A stretch of DNA of 64,000 nt, taken from assembly GCA_038025085.1 (NCBI GenBank), contig CM076147.1, forward strand, positions 12,143,501 through 12,207,500. The letters run 5' to 3'. The notes under the pieces were generated by a model that was not told the DNA's origin, ran no database searches, and saw only the letters and a program-made list of their open reading frames with translations. The DNA comes from Tetragonia tetragonoides (taxonomy: Eukaryota; Streptophyta; Magnoliopsida; Caryophyllales; Aizoaceae). This document shows positions 52,974-63,035 of this stretch, in pieces. A program made the position numbers and the translations under genes. Position 1 is the first letter of the stretch, and the number at the start of each line of letters is the position of its first letter.

Positions 52974-53890
52974 TGTTTCGCCCGATTTGAAGGGGGGTCG
53001 AACACTGGGAAGATGTTGGGATTGAGATGTGCGAGCGGTGGCTGTTTGTCTGTTTCCCTGGCCCTCTCCACCGCTACCTGCACAAGACAACCAAACGTGA
53101 ACTAGCTCGGGGGGTCGACCCGAGAAGACCCCTCCGATGCTTAAGTTAGTAAATGGAGATCTGTACGAGAGATACTTTTGTACAGGCAGGTATATCTGGG
53201 GTAATGAGGTGAGGATTTGATTGAGCGTCAGACTATGGGAATAAGAGCTGAAAGACGGAATGTCAGAGCTTAATGTCAGACAGCGTGAATGCTCTCTCAA
53301 TAGAATGACCTTACCTTTGCCTTGATTTCCGTGCAGGTATTTATAGGGAAAAAGTTGGCTAGTTTCGTCGAATGAACAGTGGACACGTAGCCCTGTACGT
53401 ACGTCCCTCTCTCAGTCAGCTTAGAGGGGGTGGTCACGTGAGTTGTGGTACGATCCCTTAGGATGATTCCACGTAGGGGTTCGTACAGTTGATGTCGTCA
53501 CTTCTGTCCTTGGGGCTTAGAGAGCGTGGGCACCAAGGCAGTCATCCGAATCTCTATAGGAATATTCACATAGTACATGTGCTGGAGTCAGGGTTGAGCG
53601 TACAGAAAGCCTAAGGGTCGATTCATGGCTGAGCCGCCCCTCGTAGTCAAGCCAGAGCATAATTGTAGTCCTTGAGTCGGTACGAGACTGGTAGTTGAGG
53701 TAGATCTTCCCGGGCCTGTTGGTGATGTTGAGCACCGGGCGGGGGAACCCTCGATCAGGGGTTGCGCCTCGAGGTGAACAAATGCCTTTTTAGAGTTGTC
53801 GATGATCCTGGCTCTGCTAAAGGTCAAGATTCTTCTGGCGTAGCTAGGACGGGGGTCGATAGCTCGACCCTCGATATTTTGGTTATATCA
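52974..53890 (-). repeat. 5' LTR of element B
   Basis: 917 bases, TG...CA on the element strand, with TATAAATA at 53338-53345 that would drive gag-pol. It is followed by the target duplication CTGGG (53891-53895). Confidence 0.93.
53338..53345 (-). promoter_or_regulatory. TATA box of the 5' LTR of element B
   Basis: TATAAATA on the minus strand in a TTTCCCTATAAATACCTGC context, upstream of the primer site and gag. Confidence 0.6.
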
Positions 53891-54144
53891 CTGGGGGCCT
53901 CCCATGTCCCCTATGGGTCTCCCGTGCGATATGGGGCAAAATTATAAACGTCGAAAAGTTTGCGTCCGGAGGCCCAGAACACCCTTGACTATTCCCGGGG
54001 CTAGGTTCCCGTTTTCGCCCGAAACTTTTTCGAGGGCTCTATTATGGCCTTAGGGGACCCCCGGTGCACCTAGAGGTTCACCTTAATCCCCGAACCCCGA
54101 TATCACACATGTCGCCCGTTTTCGGGCCCTAACATTGGCATCGC
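53891..54144. repeat. Satellite fragment between element B and LINE copy 5
   Basis: Continues the monomer interrupted at 35301 (GGGGCCTCCCATGTCCCC onward) to AACATTGGCATCGC (54131-54144), the left target duplication of LINE copy 5. Confidence 0.88.
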
Positions 54145-54233
54145 ATCGCATCTCGTTTTTTTTCTCTCTCTAAAATGCTCTCAACTCTGGCCTCTACAGT
54201 GCTCGCTCACCATTGATGCAGCGCTGAGTTCTA

Positions 54234-55613
54234 ATGGGGAAGAAGGACAAAGCTAAGAGAGGGATTGGAAATCAAGATGACGATGCGGATAATTCAGGAA
54301 ATCAACCTTGTCCCACGAAAAATGTGTCTCAAAACCAACGAAACAGCATAAACCATGAAAACCTAGATCGAGTTATGCGAAATCTTGCGAATGAATTGGA
54401 AGATTCAGAGGTAATGACACCAGATGTCCAAACAGAAACTGTGCAGCAAATGGAATTAGCAAAGGAAAAAATCAATTCGTGGCTTTCAAAGATGAAGGAA
54501 AAGGCAAAATCGCAAAGCTCTTCAGAATCAGAGGATGAAAAACCTGAGCAAGATAAACAACAGGAGGCTACAGCTGCTGGTAAGGTTTCAGCTTGGGATA
54601 AATTTGATATATCTAAACTGAAAAATGCTGGTTTCAAATTGGATTATGTTGCACCAAATCTGCATGAGGGAAAACCAGTGGGAGAAATATATTTTATGGA
54701 CATTGAATCAGAAATTAATTACTGGAACAAAGCTGTGGTTTGCTATGTGATGGGCTTTAAACCACCAATTAACTTACTTAGTGGTTTTCTAAGAAGAATT
54801 TGGGGAAAAAAAGGGATAAACAAGATAGAAAGCTTGAGAAATGGGCTAATTTTGGTTAGATTTGACTCGTTGGAGCAACGAGATGCTGTTATCCAGGAGG
54901 GGGTGTACCATTTTGATAACAAACCCATGATAGTTAGGCCATGGTCAGAAAACATAGACTATGCTCAAGAGGAACTCACTTTTGTGCCAATATAGGTCAA
55001 ATTCCCTGGACTTAATGTCAAGTATTGGAATGCAATGGGATTGAGCAAAATTACAAGTCTGGTTGGAAGGCCAATGATGGCAGACAGAAATACAGAGCTC
55101 AAGGTGGGGATTCACTATGCTAGAGTCCTGATTGAAGTGCAAATAGGAGAGGATTACCCTGAGAAAGTGCATTTCAAGAATGAGAGGGGGAACATAGTAG
55201 AACAAGAAGTGGACTATGATTGGAAGCCCATTCTATGCAGTCACTGTAAACAATATGGTCACAGTGAAACAGAATGCAGGAAAAAGAAGCCTGTGCCTAC
55301 ACCTGTGCATACTCAGCCTGCACAGCAGGAAATTCCTAGGGCTCAACAGTGGCAGAATGCAGGAAGAGGTAGAGGGCGAGCATGGAATGCAGGAAGAGGT
55401 GCAAGAATAGGAAGAGGCTACTACAGACAAGTTCAGCAGGCCAGAACTGTTATGCAAAACAGTTTTGACATTTTGCAAAATCAAGAAGAAATACAGGAAA
55501 TCCAAAAGGAACAGACAGAAGCAGTAGTGGAGCCTGAGCAGCAAAAAGAGCAGAATTCAGATGAGGTGCCATTGCATGGTAAGTCTCCTATCTTGACTGG
55601 TAGTCATGGATAG
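54234..55613 (+). pseudogene. LINE copy 5 ORF1 with one nonsense codon
   Basis: 459-codon homologue of the other ORF1 genes with the lysine-rich start, DUF4283-like domain and zinc knuckle CSHCKQYGHSETEC. A TAG at 54993 replaces the conserved Trp of the VPIWVKFPGL block (TGG to TAG). It is otherwise open and in one frame, ending in the ATGGATAG overlap with ORF2. Confidence 0.9.
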
Positions 55614-58600
55614 GATACTAATTTGGAATGTCAGAGGCCTTAATGGCCCAAATAAACAGAGGGATGTTGCCCTCTTTTGCAAAGAAAATAATTTTGGTTT
55701 GGTGGCTTTTCTAGAAACAAAAATCAGACTAGTTAACCTAGAGAAATACAAAAATAGTTTCATGCCAGGTTGGGACTCTTACAGCAATCACAATGAGCAT
55801 AGATTGGGTAGAATATGGTTAAGATGGTTACCAAGCATTTTCAATGTGGATGTGATATTCTCATCTGTGCAAATGATTATCTGTAAAGTGGTAAATATTG
55901 TGAAAAAAATGGAATTTGTGGTGAGCTTTGTATATGGCCTAAATGAAAAGGAGGAAAGAAAAGCACTATGGAAGGACCTAAATGATTTTGCAATTAATTG
56001 CAATAATCCATGGTTTGTAGGGGGGGATTTTAATAATGTCTTGTTCCCTGAAAATAGAAAAGGTGGAGTACCAGTTGCTTATGCAGAAATACAGGATTTT
56101 AAAGAGTGCATAGAAAAATGTTTCCTCACTGAAATGGGGTGGTCAGGGTGCCAGTTTACTTGGAATAATAGGCATGAAAAGGGGGGGAGAGTTTATTCTA
56201 AAATTGATTGGGCTTTTGTGAACAGTCTCTGGCTCCAGGAATTTGATCAATCTGATCTTATATTCCACCCAGAGGGAGTTTCTAACCATTCCCTAATCTG
56301 CCTGTCTCTCCATAGAGAACTTACAAAAAAACACATCCCCTTTTAAGTATTTCAACATGTGGAGCCTCCACTCTGAATTCCAAGCTAAGGTGCAGCAAGC
56401 TTGGAACTTCAGAACACAAGGCACAAAAATTTTCAGAGTGTACCAGAAACTGAAAAATGTGAGAACAGTGCTGAAAAAGCTAAACAGGAATGAATTCAGA
56501 GACATCCTTGCACAGGCGGATACAGCTAGGATAGCCATGACTGAAGCACAGATTGAAGCCAACAAGGAGCCATTAAATGAGACAATGCAACAGCTTGAAT
56601 TACAGGCCAGGAAAAGATATAATGAGGTTAACATGGCAGCTGAAAATTTCTTACAGCAGAAAAGCAAGGCAAAGTGGATTCAGGTGGGAGATGGAAATAA
56701 TCAATTCTTCCATGCAGTCATGAAGCAAAGAAGAAACAATAATAGAATCCATTGCATTAGGACACAGCAGGGGACCCTACTGGAAGATCAGAACTTGGTA
56801 ATGGAAGAATTTGTGAGGTTCTACAGGGATATGCTGGGGGTATCAGGGGTCAGAGCAACCACAGCAGAAGACAAATATTTCCAAGCAGGCCACAAACTGG
56901 ACATTCACCAATAGATGAACCTCATAGCCCCTGTGAATGCAGATGAGGTGAAAAAAGCAATGTTTGAAATTGATTGCAATAAAAGCCCGGGACCTGATGG
57001 CTTTGGATCAGGTTTTTTCAAAGAAACATGGCAAATTGTCGGGGAAGAAGTGACTGGAGCAATAATTGATTTTTTTGACTCATCTAGAATGCTCAAGGAG
57101 GTGAATGCTACAAACTTATGCCTTGTACAGAAGATACAAAATCCAAAAAAGGCTTCAGATTTCAGACCAATAGCTTGTTGTAATACAATCTACAAATGCA
57201 TCTCCAAGATCTTGTGTGGGAGACTGGCAGAAGTACTACCTGAGCTGGTGTCAGTGAACCAGGGAACCTTTGTTGCACAGAGGTCTATTGTCAACAACAT
57301 CATGATATGTCAGGATCTTATTAAGCACTATAACAGGAAACAATCATCTCCTAGGTGCTTAATGAAGATAGACATAAGGAAAGAATATGACACCATGCAC
57401 TGGGGCTTTGTGAAGGAAATGCTGCAAGGGTATGGATTCCATGTAAAATTCAGTGGATGGCTATTAGAATGCATCAAAACAGCCAGTTTCAGTATTAATA
57501 TAAATGGAGAAGCACATGGAAACTTTATTGCAAAACGTGGCATCAGACAAGGTGACCCAATCTCTCCATTAATATTTGTACTGGTAATGGAATATCTGTC
57601 AAGGATCATGAAAATAGCATGCATGGACAAGAGCTTCAGCTGGCACCCCATGTGCAAAGAGCTTGCATTAAGTCACCTGTGCTTTGCTGATGACTTAATG
57701 TGTTTCTGTAAAGCAGACCCTGCATCTCTGAGCACCATGATGAACAACATAAACCATTTCTCAAAAGCAACAGGCTTGTGTGCAAACAAGGAAAAATCAA
57801 ACATTTACATAGCAGGGGTGAATGAACAAGGAAAAAATGAACTGTTACACATTTCAGGCTTCAGGGAAGGTACTTTGCCCATGAGATACCTAGGTGTCCC
57901 ACTATCCCCTTCAAAATGGAGCAAAATAGATTGTGAATGCTTGGTGGACAAAATGACAAGAAAGTTGCAGATCTGGGCCTCTAGGAACCTTTCTTATGCA
58001 GGGAGAGTCCAACTAATAAACTCTATATTATTCTCCATTCATGTATACTGGTCAAGCATCTTCATAATGCCAACTGGGGTACTTAAAAGTGTGGAGCAAA
58101 AATGTAGATTTTTCTTGTGGGGGACAACTGAACAGAAGCATAAGACAAGCTTGGTGGGTTGGGATATTGTGTGCAGACCAAGGAAAAATGGGGGACTTAA
58201 TGTAAAGAATCGCAAATGGTTCAACATAGCTCTAAATGGCAAGCACATCTGGGATATAGCAACAAAAAAAGACACTTTGTGGGTGAGATGGATCAATGGG
58301 GTTTATCTGAAAGGAGTAAATCTCTGGAATTATGCACCAGTATGGGGCACAAGCTGGTACTGGAATAAACTGAATAAAATCAAAAGTTACTTCCAGGGAC
58401 AATACACAACAAGGGGGGTATGGAAATATGCATCTGATGGCATTTATACTGCTGCAAGTGGATACAGAATGCTACAAGGAAACACGCCAAAATGTAGACA
58501 CGCAGATTTGATATGGGGGAAGATATCCATGCCTAGACATAGCTTTTGCCTGTGGCTGGCTCAAATGGATAGATTATTAACAAAGGACAGTTACAAAGAA

Positions 58601-59001
58601 TGGGTTTCCTGAATGGGGATGCTATATGCTACCTGTGCAAGCAGAAACCAGAGGACCACAACCACCTGTTCTTCAACTGCACAGTGTCAACAGCAGTCCT
58701 GGAGCAGTTAAGGGGATGGCTGCAAATTTCAGCAAAAGCAAAAACAATTCAGGGGATGCTCAACTGGATAAGCAGACAAAAATGCTCGAGACTCAGGAAG
58801 GAAGTATATGCATCAGGGCTAGCAGTAGCAGTTTATTGGGTATGGAGATGCAGGAATACTCATTATGCAGGAAAAGGCAGCATACCAGTGCCACAGATCA
58901 TGCAACAGGTTCAGCAAGCTGTCAGGTGTAGAATCCAACAATGTAGTAACAGCAAGAGGAAGATTTCCAGCAGGGACAAGAGATGGATAGGGGAAGTATA
59001 G
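55606..59001 (+). pseudogene. LINE copy 5 ORF2: endonuclease / reverse transcriptase with two frameshifts and a stop
   Basis: 55606-56346 carries the endonuclease (IWNVRGLNGPNKQRDV, FVGGDFNNVLFPENRKGG, CQFTWNNRHEKGGRVYSKID). An extra base in a C/T run near 56340 shifts the frame. 56357-58612 carries the reverse transcriptase (NKSPGPDGFGSGFFKETW, FRPIACCNTIYKC, KIDIRKEYDTMHW, RGIRQGDPISPLIF, LCFADDLMCF), with a TAG at 56912. A one-base loss near 58590 shifts back, and the last part (CYLCKQKPEDHNHLFFNC) ends at 59001. Domain order equals copy 1. Confidence 0.92.
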
Positions 59002-59497
59002 TCAGAAGTGAACTGGACCAGAACATGCAGTAGAACAAGCAGACAGTCTGCATCAGACAGAAAAGGCAGCATCAGAACTCATCAAGGCTTCAGCAAAAAA
59101 TCAAGCAATTCTGCAAGGCATTAAAACATGTGGAGGAAAAATAGGCAGCAGGTTTCAGAAGGGAAGCAGAAGCAGGTTTGCTGTAGCTAGGCTGAGAATC
59201 AGGTAGCAGGGCCCAGCAGGTAATCAGTAGCAGCTGCTGAAGCTAGACAGTGTGAAGAATGTAACAGAATTCAGAAGTATTGGAAAGCTAGAAGAAGCTG
59301 TAATATTTTTAGCTTAATATGTTTTTGTATTTTGTTGTAAGTCAGAAAAGATTGCTGTAATTTGTTGTGTTTACAGAGATGGTGAACCACTGCCTGTAGT
59401 AAGTTACATCAGAATTGAAGGGTTGTAAGGTAGTGAAGGGATGCAGAAAAAAGAAACCCTACCTAGTAGGTGGCCTTGGATATGCATTGCCTAAGGG

Positions 59498-59519
59498 CTG
59501 TAATCTTGTTACATTACAG
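59498..59519 (+). other. Conserved 3'-end hairpin, LINE copy 5
   Basis: CTGTAAT-CTTGTTAC-ATTACAG, same as copies 1 and 3. Confidence 0.6.
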
Positions 59520-59560
59520 TGAGCAGTAACACAATTTCTGACTTGCACCAAAAAAAAAAA

Positions 59561-60034
59561 AACATTGGCATCGCGCAAAACCGCCCATACTAGCCTATCA
59601 GAGACCCAATAATCGACCCTAGGGGCCTCCCATGTCCCTTAGGGGTCTCCCGTGCGATATGGGGCGAAAATATTAACGTCGAAAAGTTTGCGTCCAGAGG
59701 CCCAAAACACGTCCCCTAGAGCATTCCCGGGGCCTGGTTGCCGTTTTCGCCCTAAATTTTATCGGGGACTCTATTATGGCCGTAGGGGATCCCCCGTGCC
59801 CCGGTAGGATCAAGTTGATTCCCGAACTCAGATATCACACATGTCGCCTGTTTTCTGGCCCTAACATTGGCATCGCGTAAAACTGTCCTTACAAGCCTAT
59901 CAGGGACCCAATAACCGACCCTAGGGGCCTCCCATGTCCCCTAGGAGTGTCCCGTGCAATTTGGGGCGAAAGTATTATCGTCGAAAAGTTTGCGTCCGGA
60001 GGCCCAGAACACGTCCCCTAGAGCATTCCCGGGG
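59561..60034. repeat. Satellite array after LINE copy 5
   Basis: About one and a half monomers. AACATTGG occurs at 59561 and 59863, giving a 302-base period. The second copy of the motif is an unoccupied target. The array ends at GAGCATTCCCGGGG, the same point of the monomer as at 9540. Confidence 0.88.
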
Positions 60035-60236
60035 CATGGGTGCTCACGGGGCCCGGTCATGTTGCTGCATGTTGCTGCAATGCATGGGTCATGGTGCCGC
60101 ATGGTGCTGCAACGCATGGGTCATGGTGCTGCAACGCATGGGTTATGGTGTTGCATCGCATGGGTCATGGTGTTGCATCGCATGGGTCATGGTCTTGCAT
60201 CATGCTACAACGCATGAGTCATGGTGTTGCACCGTG
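60035..60236. repeat. Minisatellite (short block)
   Basis: Same unit family as 9541-10092, entered through the same leader CATGGGTGCTCACGG. About eight short units. Confidence 0.88.
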
Positions 60237-60652
60237 TAATGGTCCTAAATTTTTCGCTGCGGAATGACTGTACGGCGTCAAGACTCCACCGAGTCTTTAC
60301 CAGCCTTCACGTGAGGTTCTGTCCATTCCGACTCACCTTAAACTCTTCGCAACTCAAATCATCCTATTGAGGCTTGCTCGCTTCACTGTTGTTCTATTCT
60401 CGAGATACTAGTCACTTCCCGCTGTCGGCTATTTAGCCCGACACTCGCCCAACCGGTCATCTCGGATGTCCCACATCGTGGTTGACCCATACTCCATACC
60501 CTCGTTGTGTACTAGTGCCGACACTCTTGGTCCTCACCCTAGGTCGACCGAACATTCTGTTTCTGACCTCAACCCATGACTCGACACCATCACATCCTTT
60601 GTACGGACAACGTTGTTCACTATTGTCCGACACCGATCTCACTGGCAAGCTC
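60237..60652. other. Unclassified GC-rich sequence
   Basis: No gene recognised. C/T-rich on the plus strand, with repeated CCGACACTC-like words. It connects the minisatellite to the left arm of the inverted repeat. Confidence 0.4.
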
Positions 60653-61783
60653 CTTTGGGACGCGACCCTCAAACGCCATCCGGCTTCGAGGCTTCCTATC
60701 GAGTGCTCCTTCTGTTCATTGGTCATGATCACTGTTCGCCTCATCGTGGCCTGGGAGTTGTCAACTCCCAAAGTACTCTCGGACGTGTCAAGTCCGGAGC
60801 GCGCGTCTTGATCGTCCGGGCAACTATCCTCGCCCGAGCACTCAAGCTCCTTCCGAGTAGTTCCCGATCCTTTAAGCAACCGAGAGTCATGTTCGCTCCC
60901 GTTGAGTTCATAGGAGGCCGACCTATGAATGGGCACCTCACGTTCATGGATCACTGTCGCCGACTCGGTCATCGGTCCCTCGTCGAGTAGTGTCCCATTC
61001 ACCGCGCAGGCAACCTTCCTGGGACATCCTTCCCTTCATAGGAATACTAGGAAGTTTCCCCTTAAGTCGAATAAGTCCCCATGGGGTCGCTCATCCCGTG
61101 GTACTGATGTCCCGGAACCCAAGAGCACCGCTAATCCCACACGGGCCCTTGTTGACCGGGCTTCTCGAAATCCCTCATGGAGGATCTTATCCGATTGATA
61201 AGGTTCACGGATAAAGCGTCCCGCAACCATCTCAAAATAACGAACCTCCTCTCGGCGCATGATGCACACTACCGATCCCGGCGGCTACTCAGTAATGTCT
61301 CCGGGGTGTTCTATGCCGAAGAGACTCAACGCTATCCTTTGACATGCCATTAAGCCTGCCCCCTTCCGGGGAAGCTCACTTAAGTGTCATGATGTTTGCC
61401 AACCATCCATGCACCCAAGGGAGGTGGAGAGCTCAAACACCTACTACCCCCTAAGGAGTCTTATATGGTTCAACCGAAGTGACAGGAGTGACCATCAAAG
61501 TTGGATAACATTCATACTCAATCTCCGATGGAACTCAAACCTTGCTTCTCATCATCTGACTCCACCGTGGACCTTCTCATCCCCCAAGGAAGTCCTGCGC
61601 TCATCCTTGTCGGACGAATTCGACACTCTATCCAGGCATTCCAGAGCCCGACACCTGTGGCCGGACATAACACCTAGTCGCAACCTAGCTGACTAGTCGC
61701 TGGTGCCTGTCCGCGACACTCATGACCGAGCACTGAGTGACCGTGATGCTGCTACCGGGCTGTCGAGGTGTGGACCACGACAC
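60653..61783 (+). repeat. Left arm of a long inverted repeat
   Basis: 1131 bases whose reverse complement matches 62311-63035. Landmarks: CTTTGGGACGCG (60653) pairs with CGCGTCCCAAAG (ending 63035); GAGGTGTGGACCACGACAC (ending 61783) pairs with GTGTCGTGGTCCGCACCTC (from 62311). About 61063-61458 has no partner and is deleted from the right arm. No coding sequence recognised. Confidence 0.88.
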
Positions 61784-62310
61784 ACCACATGGGTAATGGT
61801 GTTGCATCGTGTATCAACGCATGGGTCATGGTGTTGCATCGTGCTGCAATGCATGGGTCATGGTGTTGCATCGTGCTGCATCGCATGGGTCATGGTGTTG
61901 CATCGTGCTGCAATGCATGGGTCATGGTGTTGCATCGTGCTGCATCGCATGGGTCATGGTGTTGCATCGTGCTGCAACGCATGGGTCATGGTGTTGCATC
62001 GTGCTGCAACGCTTGGCTCATGGTGTTGCATCGCATGGGTCATGGTGTTGCATCGCATGGGTCATGGTGTTGCATCGCATGGGTCATGGTGTTGCATTGT
62101 GCTGCTACGCTGGGTCATGGTGTTTCATCTTGCTGCAATGCATGGGTCATGGTGTTGCATCGCATGGGTCATGGTGTTGCATCGCATGGGTCATGGTGTT
62201 GCATCGTGCTGCAACGCATGGGTCATGGTGTTGCATTGTGCTGCAACGCATGGGCCATGGTGCTGCGTCGTGGGACATGGGTGATGCAATGCAATGGGTC
62301 ATGGTGCTGC
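61784..62310. repeat. Minisatellite core inside the inverted repeat
   Basis: Dense array of GCATGGGTCATGGTGTTGCATC and GTGCTGCAACGC units, more regular than at 9541-10092. Open in three forward frames because the units lack stops. Confidence 0.92.
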
Positions 62311-63035
62311 GTGTCGTGGTCCGCACCTCGACAGCTCGATAGCAGTGTCACGGACACTCAGAGCTCGGTCATGAGTGTCGCGGACAGGCGCCAGCGACTA
62401 GTCAACTAGGTTGCGACTAGGTGTTATGTCCGGTCACAGGTGTCGGGCTATGGAATGCCCGGACAAAGTGTGCCATTCGTCGGACAAGGATGAGGGCAGG
62501 ACTTCCTTGGGGGATATGAAGGTCCACAGTGGAGTCAGTTGATGGGAAACAAGGTTTGAGTTCCATCGAAGATTGAGTATGAAAGTTATGCAACTTTGAT
62601 AGTTACTCCTGTCACTTGGGCTGAAGGGGATACTTCCTAGTATTCCTATGAAGGGAAGGATGTCCCGGGAAGGTTGCCTGCTCGGTGAATAGGACACTAC
62701 TCGACGAGGCATCGATGACCGAGTCGGGGACAGTGATCCATGAACACGAGGTGCGCATTCATAGGTCGGCCTCCTATGAACTCAACGAGAGCGAACATGA
62801 CTCCCTGTTACTTAAAGGCTTAGGAACTACTCTGAAGGAGCTTGAGTGCTCGGGATGAGGATAGTTACCCAGACGATCGAGACGCGCACTTCGGACTTGA
62901 CACGTCCGAGAGTACTTTGGGACTTGACAACTCCTAGGCCACGATGAGGCGAACAGTGATCATGACCTATGAACGAAAGGAGTACTTAATAGGAAGCCTC
63001 GAAGACGGATGGCGTTCGAGGGCCGCGTCCCAAAG
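62311..63035 (-). repeat. Right arm of the long inverted repeat
   Basis: 725 bases, reverse complement of the left arm with numerous substitutions and a deletion corresponding to about 61063-61458. The join is near 62630 in a CCCCTTAAG / CTTCAGCCC context. Confidence 0.88.

Larger units (their letters stand above)
35302..53890 (-). mobile_element. Tat-type Ty3/gypsy element B, 18.6 kb, both LTRs, with plus-strand gene cassette
   Basis: LTRs at 35302-36217 and 52974-53890 (both start TGTTTCGCCCGA and end ATCA on the plus strand). Target duplication CTGGG at 35297-35301 and 53891-53895. The primer site lies next to the right LTR, so the element reads on the minus strand: gag, protease, RT, RNase H, archaeal-type RNase H, integrase (52937 down to 46972), then about 10 kb before the 3' LTR occupied by plus-strand reading units. 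A gag-only element is nested at 39593-42879. Domain order and the second RNase H place it in the Tat lineage. All pol parts have stops. Confidence 0.93.
54145..59560 (+). mobile_element. LINE copy 5, full-length, satellite-targeting family
   Basis: 5' leader with CTCTCTCTAAAATGCTCTC, ORF1, overlapping ORF2, 3' UTR with a single GTTTACAGAGATGGTG unit, conserved hairpin and poly(A) (59550-59562). Target duplication AACATTGGCATCGC at 54131-54144 and 59561-59574, perfect over 14 bases. It is the closest relative of copy 1 in the window and lets the mutations in copy 1 be polarised. Confidence 0.94.

Noticed and set aside
60457..61002. Open frames on both strands of the left inverted-repeat arm as a gene
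   Set aside because: The matching right arm has different open frames and indels, and no motif is recognisable; no evidence of selection for coding.
61703..62409. Three forward open frames of 177-213 codons
   Set aside because: Same minisatellite artefact, in the core of the inverted repeat.
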